In this document: piece after piece, positions 21,753 through 32,736 of the stretch | Position numbering within the stretch: the first letter of the stretch is position 1 | Layout: every line of letters begins with the position of its first letter | Origin: Pelobates cultripes | Taxonomy: Eukaryota > Chordata > Amphibia > Anura > Pelobatidae | Length of the DNA stretch: 64,000 bases | Assembly (NCBI GenBank): GCA_933207985.1 | Contig: OW240912.1 | Coordinates: forward strand, 112,543,888 to 112,607,887 | Direction: 5' to 3' | The notes under the pieces: generated by a model | The model's input: the letters and a program-made list of their open reading frames with translations, nothing else | What the model was told of the DNA's origin: nothing | Databases searched by the model: none | Made by a program: the position numbers and the translations under genes

Positions 21753-24377
21753 CTGTACCGACACACCGAGAAAAAGGGCCACCGGAGGAGACAGTTAGTA
21801 ATACCCCACAAGTATAGGCGGGATATCCTCCGGGTGGGTCATGATATTCCCTTAGCCGGGCACTTGGCAGTAACCCATACCCTGCACCGTATTACCCATA
21901 CCTTGTTCTGGCCAGGAGTACATGCAGATGTGAGGTCCTATTGTAATACATGTGAGGTATGCCAACGAGGAGACCACCCCAAGGCACACCTCGTGAACAT
22001 GCCCATTATTGACGAGCCGTTTAGCCGGGTAGCCATCGACTTAGTCGGGCCCCTGGCCACCCCTAGTCCCTCGGGCAAGAGATACATTCTTACCATAGTG
22101 GACTATGCTACCCGCTACCCAGAAGCTGTGGCTTTATCCAATATCCAGGCTGACACGGTGGCTAATGCATTAGTGCAGGTGTTTTCTCGGGTAGGATTCC
22201 CTAGGGAGATCTTATCCGACAGGGGATCACAGTTCACGGCAGAACTGACTCAGCAGCTATGGCACGTTTGCAAAATAAAATCCCTTCTTAGCTCCCCGTA
22301 CCACCCCCAGACCAATGGGCTATGTGAGCGGTTCAACGGAACCCTCAAGCAGATGTTAAAAACCTTTACCCAGGAGTATAGGGACTGGGAACGTTTCCTG
22401 CCGCACCTCCTGTTCGCGTACCGGGAAGTGCCCCAGGAAACCACCGGGTTCTCTCCCTTTGAGCTGTTATACGGTCGCAAGGTACGGGGTCCCTTGAACC
22501 TGATCCGTGAGCACTGGGAGGGAGAGACAGAGAACGCCGGGGTCCCCATCGTGCTTTACGTACTAGAGCTCAGGGACCGAATGGAGCAATTGGCTAAGTC
22601 AGTCCAGGCCAACCTCCAGGCGGCCCAGGGGCGACAGAAAGTCTGGTACGACCGGGGAGCACGGCGGAGAAGCTTCTGTCTCGGACAGAAAGTCATGGTA
22701 CTAAAACCGGTCAAGGCAGACAAGCTACAAGCAGCCTGGCAGGGTCCCTACCAGATAGTAGAGAAGAGAGGAGACACCACTTATGTAATTGCCAGCTGTC
22801 ACGATGAAAACTTAAGAAAGATATTTCACGTGAACATGTTTAAGGAATACTTGCAGAGACCCGAGGAAGTGGTAGCCATATGTAGCCCTGCACACGAGGA
22901 CGCAGAGAGTCTCCCTATACCCGACCTATTAACCCCTAACTCCCCGGTTGAAATAGTGAGCCAAGTGCAGATCGGGGACAGACTGAGCCAAGTTGAGAGG
23001 GAGCAGCTGCACAAACTGCTCCGAGAGAAACAAGCCATGTTCTCCCAAGAGCCAGGGTACACGGAGCTGACCACTCACCAAGTAGATACCCCCGGCCAAA
23101 ACCCTTTGAGACAGGCGCCCTACCGAATTCCGGAGGCAGTACGGACAGGCATGAAAAAGGAAATAGACGAGATGCTACGACTAGGGGTCATTGAAGCTTC
23201 CGATAGTCCCTGGGCATCCCCGGTGGTGCTGGTCCCCAAAAAGGACGGCACCACCAGATTCTGTGTAGACTACCGGAAACTCAATGACAAAACTGTCACC
23301 GATGCCTACCCTATGCCCAGAGTGGATGAGCTGCTAGATCGCATAGCCAGGGAGAACTACCTAACTACCATTGACCTCTGTAAGGGTTACTGGCAAATTC
23401 CCCTGGCCAGGGAAGCTGTCCCCAAGTCGGCCTTCGTCACCCCGTTCGGTCTGTACCACTTTAAGGTCATGCCGTTCGGGATGAAGAATGCCCCCGCTAC
23501 TTTCCAGCGCTTGGTGGACAGACTCCTTGATGGCTTCCAGGAGTTTGCCTGCGCATATCTGGACGACATAGCGATCCACAGTGAGTCCTGGGAAGAGCAC
23601 TTGGCTCAGGTGGGAATAGTCCTAGACCAGATTCGAGCCGCCGGCCTGACGCTAAAACCCGAAAAATGTCACTTTGGGATGGCTGAGGTTCAGTACCTGG
23701 GTCACCGGGTAGGCTGTGGGAAGCAACAACCGGAGCCAGCTAAAATAGAAGCGGTCGCCAACTGGCCCACTCCCCACACTAAGACCCAAGTGCTAGCCTT
23801 TCTGGGTACCGCTGGGTACTACAGAAAATTTGTACCGGAGTATAGCGCCATTGCCAAACCCCTGACCGACCTGACAAAGAAAAACCTTCCCCGACAGGTC
23901 CTGTGGTCTCCCCACTGTGAAACGGCGTTCCAAGCCCTCAAAACTGCGTTGATTAATGCTCTTGTCTTGGCTGCCCCAGCCCCTAATCGACGTTTTATTG
24001 TCCATACAGACGCTTCCATGTTCGGGTTGGGAGCTGTCCTCAGCCAAGTAGGAGATGATGGGAAAGAACACCCGATTGCCTACATCAGTCGAAAACTCCT
24101 ACCACGCGAAGTCAGCTATGCAGCGGTAGAAAAGGAGTGTTTGGCTCTGGTGTGGGCACTAAAGAAGTTAACACCCTATTTGTATGGACAAGAGTTCACG
24201 CTAGTTACAGATCATAACCCGCTGGTGTGGCTCAACCGGGTCGCTGGGGACAATGGCAGATTGTTACGCTGGAGCTTATCCCTGCAACCCTTTAATTTCA
24301 CAATCACCTACCGACCTGGGAAGCAGAACGGCAACGCAGACGGATTATCCCGGCAAACAGATCTCAGCCCAGCATAA
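21753..24377 (+). CDS. pol: Pol: integrase, reverse transcriptase, RNase H (integrase first)
   Basis: Same frame as gag-pro, separated only by TGA. Counting from codon 21834: integrase HHCC finger (H3, H10, C40, C43), catalytic D69, D129 and E165 with D,D-35-E spacing (SDRGSQF, YHPQTNG), and a GPY/F module near 22740 (WQGPYQIVEKRGD). Reverse transcriptase follows with SPWASPVVLVPKKDG, FCVDYRKLN and YLDD at 23556-23567. RNase H closes with HTDASMFGLGAVLSQ, EKECLALVW and TDHNPLVWL. All catalytic residues are present and the 2.6-kb frame is uninterrupted. Integrase upstream of reverse transcriptase is reversed from ordinary gypsy elements. It stops at 24377, just before the polypurine tract and 3' LTR. 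Confidence 0.95.
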   Translation: MYRHTEKKGHRRRQLVIPHKYRRDILRVGHDIPLAGHLAVTHTLHRITHTLFWPGVHADVRSYCNTCEVCQRGDHPKAHLVNMPIIDEPFSRVAIDLVGPLATPSPSGKRYILTIVDYATRYPEAVALSNIQADTVANALVQVFSRVGFPREILSDRGSQFTAELTQQLWHVCKIKSLLSSPYHPQTNGLCERFNGTLKQMLKTFTQEYRDWERFLPHLLFAYREVPQETTGFSPFELLYGRKVRGPLNLIREHWEGETENAGVPIVLYVLELRDRMEQLAKSVQANLQAAQGRQKVWYDRGARRRSFCLGQKVMVLKPVKADKLQAAWQGPYQIVEKRGDTTYVIASCHDENLRKIFHVNMFKEYLQRPEEVVAICSPAHEDAESLPIPDLLTPNSPVEIVSQVQIGDRLSQVEREQLHKLLREKQAMFSQEPGYTELTTHQVDTPGQNPLRQAPYRIPEAVRTGMKKEIDEMLRLGVIEASDSPWASPVVLVPKKDGTTRFCVDYRKLNDKTVTDAYPMPRVDELLDRIARENYLTTIDLCKGYWQIPLAREAVPKSAFVTPFGLYHFKVMPFGMKNAPATFQRLVDRLLDGFQEFACAYLDDIAIHSESWEEHLAQVGIVLDQIRAAGLTLKPEKCHFGMAEVQYLGHRVGCGKQQPEPAKIEAVANWPTPHTKTQVLAFLGTAGYYRKFVPEYSAIAKPLTDLTKKNLPRQVLWSPHCETAFQALKTALINALVLAAPAPNRRFIVHTDASMFGLGAVLSQVGDDGKEHPIAYISRKLLPREVSYAAVEKECLALVWALKKLTPYLYGQEFTLVTDHNPLVWLNRVAGDNGRLLRWSLSLQPFNFTITYRPGKQNGNADGLSRQTDLSPA

Positions 24378-24446
24378 CCACACGAGTCTGGACAGCCTTA
24401 GTCTGCCCCGAAAAGGGGTCAGACAGTGTCTGCCAGAGTGTTCCAC

Positions 24447-24459
24447 AAAGAGGGAGCAT
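24447..24459 (+). other. Polypurine tract
   Basis: AAAGAGGGAGCAT directly precedes the 3' LTR and would prime plus-strand DNA synthesis. It is purine-rich except near its end. Confidence 0.6.
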
Positions 24460-25624
24460 TGTTACAAAAGACTGGAAATCACTATGTTGCTGTTTTAACT
24501 CACTGATTGATACTGTTTGCCACTGCATAAGTTAAGCAGAAAAACCACACGAATGGATTACACGAACCCTTATGAAGGCTCCATTCGTGATACGAACGGG
24601 GGACCCCCCAGAAACAGGCGTGTGCCGCCACTTAACCCCGTCACCCCGCAAACTACCGAACGATCGACCACCCGGCCCACGGAGTGTGGCAGCCATTAAC
24701 CACCCAGGTGGCTGCGGTTTGCGGTTAACCACAACGTATTGATAGGCCTGGGGGCATCGACGTTCGCACCAAAAGCACCGAAGGGAATATACCGAACTAT
24801 CAACCGAACGGCAACCTCCTACAGCGGGTCGCATGGCGCTCATTAACTTGTGGTTTCTGTGGTTAACCGCAGGTCAAGTACCCTGCTCCCAGGTGGTCCT
24901 CATTCTCCTACCGAACGAGCCCACTACCAGACAGACAGCGGGACTTCGCATGAACTGATACCGAGTTTAGTTCCACGAGTTAGACACGAAGTCCCGCTGC
25001 TCGCTAAACCAGCAGAAAACATGGCCGCCAACAAAGACTAACAATCTCAAAATGCCGAACGGACTTTATACGGCAGAAACAGTACATTCTGTTCGTGGGA
25101 TTAGAGCGCCATTCGCCTGTTCTATATACACGAACGCGAGCCTTCAGATGAATAGTAGAATGAGTGGGGTTACTGTAATAATGTACAAGTTATGGATTTT
25201 CATGTAGTTTTCTAGGACATAATAAAACGTGGTCTTTTGTGCACTTGGAGATAATTAGATTGTAAAACCGTTGGCCTCATTATCTCCAAGCTGGGCGGGT
25301 ACTAATTCAAATGATACAGTGTACTGTGATTGGTTACCTGTTTGTACTGTACCTGTATTCCATCAGGTCCACAGGGGGCTGTCCTTGGACCTGGGGAATC
25401 ACAAAAATTGCCATGCTATGTGCCAGTAAAGCCAGTTCGTTTTGACCCTCAACTTGCAGCCTCGACTCATGTTGTAGGGATCCGGGATATTGATGCTTAT
25501 TTCGTGCTTGGGGATATTCTACACTTACAGCTTGCTACCGAAAGACCTCCGTTCGACTCTCTACAGCGGGAACCAGGACTTCCAAGCGATCAACCCTCCT
25601 GCTAGACCGGAGGCAATCGTAACA
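24460..25624 (+). repeat. 3' LTR of the Gmr1-like element
   Basis: 1165 bp, the same length as the 5' LTR, offset by exactly 5645 bp. The polyadenylation signal AATAAA is at 25221-25226. The GTGAT target duplication follows directly. Confidence 0.95.
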
Positions 25625-25629
25625 GTGAT

Positions 25630-26760
25630 TATTTCTGATGACTTAAAGGTAGGCAGACAATGTAATAGAGCAGCAGGAAATGCTAGCAGAATGCTTAGTT
25701 GTATAGGGAGAGGTATTAGAAGTAGAAAGAGGGAAGTGCTCATGCCATTATACAGAACACTGGTGAGACCTCACTTGGAGTATTGTACACAGTACTGGAG
25801 ACCGTATCTTCAGAAGGATATTGATACCTTAGAGAGGGTTCAGAGAAGGGCTGCTAAACTGGTTCATGGATTGTGTAAAATCTAGATGAGATTGGTGTTT
25901 AATGTTGAATCTTCTTAATTTCTTCTTATCTTCAGTTGATTGATATATATACGTCTTTTGTATATATATTCTTGGGCCAAATGCTCGCCACAATAATATA
26001 TGTCTATATTATTGAAAAGTAGTAATACGCAATCTGACTTACGGTTTCTTCAGGTTTATTCTTTGTTACGGATACATAATAAAACATAATAAAGGATGTT
26101 ACAGGATAATGGACATTCAACAGCAGATGGTAATTGCTGGACTTCTGATGGGAGAGTTACATCGTTGTACAGAGCCAAGAGCCAAGCCAAGACAGAGAGC
26201 GACCTCGTGTCCCTCTGTTACTATATAGATGTGCTAATACTAACATCAGCATTTAACGCTAGCTATATAAGGAAAAGACCCCCTAATCCACATTCCAGAG
26301 CTCTCGGACAAAGAAAGCCTTGTGACTTATTGATACCATCTGTTACTTATGTCAATCCACACATCCATATATATAATCAATAGAAACATAGAATATGCAA
26401 TATTCTACAGATTGCGGGATAAAACTTACCAGGAAAGGTTAAAGGATCTTAACATGTATAGCTTGGAGGAAAGACGAGACAGGGGGGATATGATAGAAAC
26501 ATTTAAATATATAAAGGGAATCAACACAGTAAAGGAGGAGACTATATTTAAAAGAAGAAAAACTACCACAACAAGAGGACATAGTCTTAAATTAGAGGGA
26601 CAAAGGTTTAAAAATAATATCAGGAAGTATTACTTTACTGAGAGGGTAGTGGATGCATGGAATAGCCTTCCAGCTGAAGTGGTAGAGGTTAACACAGTAA
26701 AGGAGTTTAAGCATGCGTGGGATAGGCATAAGGCTATCCTAACTATAAGATAAGGCTAGG
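25630..26760 (+). pseudogene. CR1 ORF2 part 2: C-terminal reverse transcriptase, split by a solo LTR
   Basis: Resumes the LINE frame after the gypsy element with ISDDLKVG, RKREVLMPLYRTLVRPHLEY and LERVQRRAAKLVHGL, then is cut at 25874 and continues after 26414 with RDKTYQERLKDLNMYSLEER-type sequence to about 26750 (DRHKAILTIR). The undivided reading is seen at 60286-60668. The 3' UTR and ATTCTATGTTTCT repeats follow to 26848. Confidence 0.88.
25874..26409. mobile_element. Solo LTR with GATTG target duplication
   Basis: 536 bp starting TGTAAAATC and ending ATTCTACA (short inverted TG...CA ends), flanked by GATTG at 25869-25873 and 26410-26414. The second CR1 copy has one GATTG at 60524-60528 in continuous sequence. 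AATAAA motifs near 26080-26092 fit an LTR polyadenylation signal. No internal region or partner LTR is present, so recombination probably removed it. It is unrelated in sequence to the Gmr1 LTR. Confidence 0.82.
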
Positions 26761-26848
26761 GACTAATAAAAGTATTTAGAAAATTGGGCAGACTAGATGG
26801 GCCGAATGGTTCTTATCTGCCGTCACATTCTATGTTTCTATGTTTCTG

Positions 26849-27765
26849 TTTAATGTAATGCTTGCAGGACGGCCAGCTGCCGCAAAACCTCTTTGTTCCC
26901 GTCTCTGCAAAGGGCTCCAGGCACTGCTTGTTGTGAGTGTGAGCCACTGTAAATTAGGGGCAGATGGCACTTGCACTGAGGTAAAGACGGGTCTGGGCAG
27001 GAGGAGAGTGCAGTGCAATCAGTGCACTCCGCTCCTGTGGGTCACCAGTAGACTGGTGCACCTGCCCAGGATCAGAGCTGGTGCAAGGATTTTTGCCGCC
27101 TAGACAAAAGAAACATTTGCTGTCCCCCATGTGACATCACAATGCCCCAAACATATGATCTGCCATATGAACTAATGCCAGTGCTGCACACAGTGTGTGT
27201 TTACATTAAAAAGCCTGCAGGGACCGGCTATAGACACCAGAACCACTTCATTAAGCTTTAGTGTCCCTTTAATGTGAGCTAAATTATAGATTAGTGTCAC
27301 TAATAATATACTAGATTGCCTACTTACAACCAGATGAGGATGATGATGGGCTGCAGTTTGGCTCCACTGGTCTGGTGTAGAACAGGATCTCTGGAGGCTG
27401 TTTGCAACTGTGGTCACAAAATTCAATGTTCTGGGAGAATTGGAAGCAGCTTCGTATTTGTGGGGCCCCCTTACACAGCTCAAGGTCTGGGCCCCAGGGC
27501 CTGACGGTGAGTATGCCCATAAGGCCCACTCATAAGTCCACTTATATATTCCACCCACCCATGAGTTCGCTCAAAGGGAGTGGAGTGTGTAGGGGATGTG
27601 TTATGTGTTATTGTAGAGGCATGGGCGTAGGAACCCAAAAAAATCTGGGGAGGATAGCATTTTTACTCGCCGGGTATATTCTTATTCCATAAACTATGAG
27701 TTGTTTATCCCATTGCACAGCGCTACGGAATTTGCAGTTGCTATATAAATGACTAAATAATAACT
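26849..27765. repeat. Dispersed repeat family copy and SINE-like tail; no gene
   Basis: The block about 27060-27600, with GATCAGAGCTGGTGCAAGG, CTAGATTGCCTACTTACAA and CTCCACTGGTCTGGTGTAGA, recurs at 52190-52720 and partly at 30590-30900. It is a mobile family of unclear class, possibly hAT-derived. CATTGCACAGCGCTACGGAA followed by CTATATAAAT at 27713-27750 is a common vertebrate SINE/LINE-tail-like motif. Open frames are not conserved between copies. Confidence 0.6.
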
Positions 27766-27769
27766 TTAA

Positions 27770-30295
27770 AGGGTCACTACAGGTAAGGGATTTTACTTAC
27801 CTGGATACAGCGCCGGGATCCTCCTGATGCTGCGCCCCCTATTTCGTCAAAATAACGAAATAGGAGGGTGCGAGCAGGCAGCAATAAAACGCTTCTATTT
27901 AGAAGCGTCATTGCTCTCTGGTGCGCATGCGCAGCTTTGCCGCACATGTGCAGATACTTCATAGGGCGGCATTCATGTCTCGACTAGGAAGCACCTCTAG
28001 TGGCCATCTGAGTGTCCACTGGAGGTATTCCTCATCAGTAATGTAAATACTGCCTTTTTACGAAATGGCTGTGTTTACATTAACCCCTTAAGGACCGAGG
28101 ACGGTTCAGGACCGTCATCGGCATTTTTGCCTTGCCGACCGATGACGGTCCTGAACCGTCCTAACGGTCTGGGGGTACTTACCTGATCGCCGTCGTTCCC
28201 CCGGCGGCGATCAGTGTTCCTCCGGTTGTGGGGAGACTGCCTGCAGCCCAGACAGTCTCCCCACGGCAGATTTGGACCCCTGTGGCCATGTGATCGCTTA
28301 ACACAGCGATCACATGGTCACAATAGGTGTCCATTTGTCTGCCTGCAGGGGGACTGTCTGTGCTGACAGGCAGTCTCCCTGCTAGTGTAAAATCAGAAAA
28401 AAAAAATAAAGTTAGTGTTAATTAAAAAAAAAAAAATAATTATATATGTGTATATATGATATATAGACATATATTATATTTATATAATATATGTCTATAT
28501 ATCATATATATATAATGTCATACTAAGTGTATTTTTATATTAATATGTACTTATATTAATATAAAAATACACTTATAATTAAAATACACACGTATATATA
28601 TAATATATATAATAACTATATATATTGTATATATATATTATTATAAAATATAAATAATAAGTAATTTAAATTAAATAAAAAAAATTTTAAATAATAAAAA
28701 ATTTAAAAAAAATTATATAGCTATATGAAATTTTATTCTAACTGTATTTTAAAATTAATATATATATATTTATATCAAAATACACTTAGAATGACCTGTA
28801 TATATATTCATGTATATAAAAATAAATAAAAATAATACTAAATATACATATGTCCATATACAAAATTACATAAATAATTATATAAATATACACGTAGACT
28901 TCAAATATATAAATATGCATATATATTTAAATTCTACGTGCGTATTTATGTAATATTTTTACATAATTCAGTAATTTTATTGATTGCAATTTGAGGGACC
29001 TGCCTGCCAACCCAGGCCTAAAGTCCAGAGAATTTAATTTGCTAGCACTGTATTTTACCCTGTAACGTTCTACGACACCCTAAAACCTGTACATGGGGGG
29101 TACTGTTTTACTCGGGAGACTTCGCTGAACACAAATATTAGTGATTCAAAACAGTAAAACATATCACAGCGATGATATTGTCAGTGAAAGTGACTTTTGT
29201 TTGCATTTTTCACACACAAACAGCACTTTTACTGATGATATAATTGTTGTGATACGTTTCCAGTTTTTAAACACTAATATTTGTGTTCAGCGATGTCTCC
29301 TGAGTAAAACAGTACCCCCCATGTACAGGTTTTATAGCATTTTTGAAAGTTACAAGGTCACCTGCAGCATGGGTCAACATAAGCATATACTGAAATGGCC
29401 AGGTTGGTTACGCTGTCTTTGGAGAGCCGCATGGTAGCCCAGGAATGAGAATTACCCCATGATGGCATACCATTTTCAAAAAAAAGAAGACAACCCGCGG
29501 TATTGCAAATGGGGTATGTCCAGTCTTCTTTTTAGTAACCACTTGGTCACAAACACTGGCCAAAAATTACGCTCAATTTAGTTTTTTACTTTTCACAATT
29601 TCACAAACAAATATGAATGTGCTTCACTTTGGCCAGTGTTTCTTGACTCATGGTTACTAAAAAGACTGACACTCTATATTGAATACCCTGGGTTGTTCAC
29701 TTTAAAAATATGTACATGTGGGTGTTATTCAGAGATTTATGACAGATAATAGTGTTACAATGTCACTATTGATAAATTTTAAAAATGTATGTTTTGAAAC
29801 CGCAATATCCTACTTGTACCTATAGCCCTATAACATGCAAAAGAAAGCAAAAAAGCACGTAAACACTAGGTATTTTTAAACTCAGGACAAAATTTTGAAT
29901 CTATTTAGCAGTTTTTTTCATTCGCTTTTGTAGATGAGTAAAGATTTTTCAAGTAAAAGTCAAAAAACATGTATTTTTTTCAATTTTTCATCAGATTTTT
30001 GTATTTTTTTTAAATTAAAATACATGAGATTATATAAATAATGGTATGTAAAGAAAGCCCCTTTTGTCCTGAAAAAACAATATATAATTTGTATGGGAAC
30101 AGTAAATGAGAGAGCGGAAAATTACAGCCAAACACAAAACAATCTCACAAAAGTGTAAAAATATTCTGGTCCTTAAATGTACAACATCGCAAAAACAGTC
30201 CAGTCCTTAAGGTTAAAAGCTCGTAAGACATTGAGCAGCATATGTGACACCAGTGAACTACTTAGCTGTTGTGGTTCTGGTGACTATAGTGTCCC
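27770..30295. mobile_element. ACACTATAG-family MITE carrying a nested element
   Basis: Starts AGGGTCACTACAGG after TTAA (27766-27769) and ends GGTGACTATAGTGTCCC before TTGA, a decayed TTAA. Removing the nested 28084-30212 element leaves about 0.4 kb, the size of the other family members. Confidence 0.65.
28084..30212. mobile_element. 2.1-kb TTAA-flanked element nested in a MITE
   Basis: Termini CCCCTTAAGGACC and GTCCTTAAGG with TTAA at 28080-28083 and 30213-30216. Near the left end is a strong hairpin (about 28102-28160: GGTTCAGGACCGTCATCGG, mirrored). The middle (28430-28970) is almost pure A/T. No transposase is recognisable, so it is probably non-autonomous (piggyBac or Kolobok type by target site). 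Confidence 0.7.
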
Positions 30296-30589
30296 TTGAA
30301 TATAGAGAGGAAAAAAAGAATCATCACAAATGTAAGAAATAAAATGTCTGTATCATTATTCTAAAAATTATTTTAAAAAAATATGCACATTCCTAGCTTA
30401 ATTTTTAGCATGACATATGACACAAACATTTTGTACTTTGCAGATTACTTTTTATATTTTTTTATACATATACAGATTGTGTAATACTGCCCCTGACTTA
30501 GGGTGACCACATTTCCTAACTGCTATTCAGTGACACTGTCAGAAATGCATTCCATACATTTTACTACCCGTCTCTACCCCTTCCATTTA

Positions 30590-30939
30590 TATTAGAACCC
30601 CTTTCCATGTAAATTAGAGATTAGTGCCATGAATAATATGCTAGATTGCCTACTTACAACCAGATGAGGATGATGATGGGCTCTAGCTGCAGTCTGGCTC
30701 CACTGGTCTGGTGTAGAACAGGCTCTCTGGAGGCTGTTTGTAACCGTGGTCACAAAAATCAATGTTCTGGGAGAACGGGAAGCAGCTCCATTTTTTTTGG
30801 GCCCTTTACACAGCTCAAGGTCTGGGTCCCAGGGTCCACCTTCATGTTCCACCAATGAGTTTGTTCACAGGGGGTGGGGTGTGTAAGGGATGTCCTGATA
30901 TGTGTGCAAGGAATGCATTGTGTGAATCTGTGTTTGTAT
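30590..30939. repeat. Third copy of the 27.1/52.2-kb dispersed repeat
   Basis: CTAGATTGCCTACTTACAAC, GGTCTGGTGTAGAACAGG and CAATGTTCTGGGAGAA are shared with 27300-27500 and 52430-52570. It runs into TG-rich sequence and the assembly gap. Confidence 0.65.
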
Positions 30940-31039
30940 NNNNNNNNNNNNNNNNNNNNNNNNNNNNNNNNNNNNNNNNNNNNNNNNNNNNNNNNNNNNN
31001 NNNNNNNNNNNNNNNNNNNNNNNNNNNNNNNNNNNNNNN
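30940..31039. other. Assembly gap (100 N)
   Basis: Exactly 100 N within a tandem repeat region; the true length is unknown. Confidence 0.99.
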
Positions 31040-31475
31040 GGGGCACTATAGGGATAGATGGGGAACAGGGTTACTATAAGAGTAGAGGGGGCACTATAGG
31101 GATAGATGGGGAACAGGGTTACTATAGGGGTAAAGGGTGCACTATAGGGGAAGAGGGGGGCACTATAGGGATAGATGGGGAGCAGGGTTACTATAGGGGT
31201 AGAGGGTGCACTATAGGGGAAGAGGGGGGCACTATAGGGATAGATGGGGAACAGGGTTACTATAGGGGAAGAGGGGGGCACTATAGGGATAGATGGGGAA
31301 CAGGGGTACTATAAGGGGAGCAGGGGCACTATAGGTGTAGATGGGGGCACTATAGGGATAGATGGGGAACAGGGTTACTATAAGGGGAGCAGGGGCACTA
31401 TAGGTGTAGATGGGGGCACTATAGGGATAGATGGGGAACAGGGGTACTATAAGGGGAGCAGGGGCACTATGGTCT
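31040..31475. repeat. GGGCACTATAGGGATAGATG minisatellite
   Basis: Units combine GGGGCACTATAGGGATAGAT, GGGGAACAGGGTTACTATA and GGGGTAGAGG/GGGGAAGAGG, giving higher-order periods of about 50-70 bp. The start is lost in the gap. Gly/Ile/Asp-rich open frames are artefacts. Confidence 0.88.
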
Positions 31476-32734
31476 CACTTACCAGGCAGCAGATTCAGGC
31501 CTCAGTTAGCTCCGCCCCCGCCGACCACTTGGCTCCGCCCCCATCGGCTGCTTGGCTCCGCCTCCTACAGTCTCTTTCGCTGCTAAGCCCTGGTAGAGGG
31601 CAGGGGGTGTGCAAGCTGTCAGCCATAGGGCGCCCCCTGCTGCCATGGCGCCCTGTGCGGCCGCACAGCTCGCACACCCCTAAGGCCGGCCCTGCACACA
31701 CACACACACAGACACACAATGCATTCACTATACACACTTCATACAATACACATTGCATCCCTATACACAGAGAGACTGCATTCACTACATCCATTGCATA
31801 ACATAGTGGATGTGCCGTGGTTTTGGTGAGGAGGGGCAGCATCTCATCCTTGGACCCAGGAAGCACAATGTCTTGGGCCGGCCCTGGATATTTTTGATCA
31901 TGGAAGATGTCTGTCAGCACCATCCATTGTAAACAGCATCACAGCCCTTACTTGCTCGATGGTAAGAGATTGGGAGAAGCCTGGAAAGCAACTCATAATC
32001 TGATATTACACATACAGGACATGTAATTCAGACTTAATTGCCTTATACTACTGTTATGTGAGATGGTATCTAGTTAATCATACTCTTTAACCCCCTTAAT
32101 GTATTTGATGTGATTTATACAAGTATATATTTTTCTTTAAAATGTAATAAACACTTTGGGGCTTGCTCACTTTAATATTGTAATTATATATAAGAATGCC
32201 TTATTTTTTTCACAAAATCTGCAGTTAGAGTTCCTGTGTATTAGCCTTAAGTGTCCCCAGGTAACCCCATTTCAGTGTCCAATGTAAGCTTCTGACAGTC
32301 TGTATTCCTGTCCCATATGATGCTGTATAAAATCCTGGTACTTACCTGCAAAGCTCTCTAACTAAATCACAATCCATGTTGCATCATAAACCCCATCATG
32401 GCCCATCTACTCTGCCAATAACTGGAGTCTATTCTCTAATTACATTTCCTGCTCAGTTTTTACCCTCAGGAGTCAGATCCAAAGGCCCATCTTAGAAGAA
32501 GCACCCCTCAGGGGTTGGATCCACAGGCTCTAATTCTTTCTCAGTCCAAACTTTACCACTGTCCCTTCTTTGTCAAACTACGTTAATTATGTCCCCCCTT
32601 TTCATTTAGACCTTCTTTTCATTAGTAGCCTCCTTTACCATAACTATTTATTTATTTAGCAGTTATTGTATAATGGTCTTTTCAGTTTTTCCCTTGCTTG
32701 TGCTGTAGGTAATGAGTTTTGTTACAGTTATCTG
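31476..32734. other. hAT right-end scrap, then no recognised gene
   Basis: TAAGGCCGGCCCTG at 31681-31694 and GGGCCGGCCCTGG near 31875 look like hAT right termini whose left partners are not seen. Beyond about 31900 the sequence is unremarkable AT-rich DNA. Confidence 0.45.
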
Positions 32735-32736
32735 TA

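Larger units (their letters stand above)
18815..25624 (+). mobile_element. Gmr1-like Ty3/gypsy LTR retrotransposon, nearly intact
   Basis: A 6810-bp element with two 1165-bp LTRs (TGTTAC...GTAACA), flanked by 5-bp duplications GTGAT (18810-18814, 25625-25629). The second CR1 copy has the uninterrupted GTGAT at 60280-60284. The pol order is protease, integrase, reverse transcriptase, RNase H, the copia-like order known only for the Gmr1 group among gypsy elements. Two lesions are visible: a frame change near 20100-20130 and one in-frame TGA at 21750-21752. No envelope gene is present. Confidence 0.95.
15561..26848 (+). mobile_element. CR1 LINE, near full length, interrupted by two LTR insertions
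   Basis: A non-LTR retrotransposon with 5' UTR (15561-16016), esterase-type ORF1, endonuclease/reverse transcriptase ORF2 and a 3' end with GGGCCGAATGGTTCTTATC and short ATTCTATGTTTCT repeats, the usual CR1 tail. It is split by a gypsy element (18815-25624) and a solo LTR (25874-26409). Without them the LINE part is about 3.9 kb. Frameshifts and an apparent internal deletion make it inactive. The copy at 60070-60668 matches ORF2 here with a few percent divergence. Confidence 0.9.
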
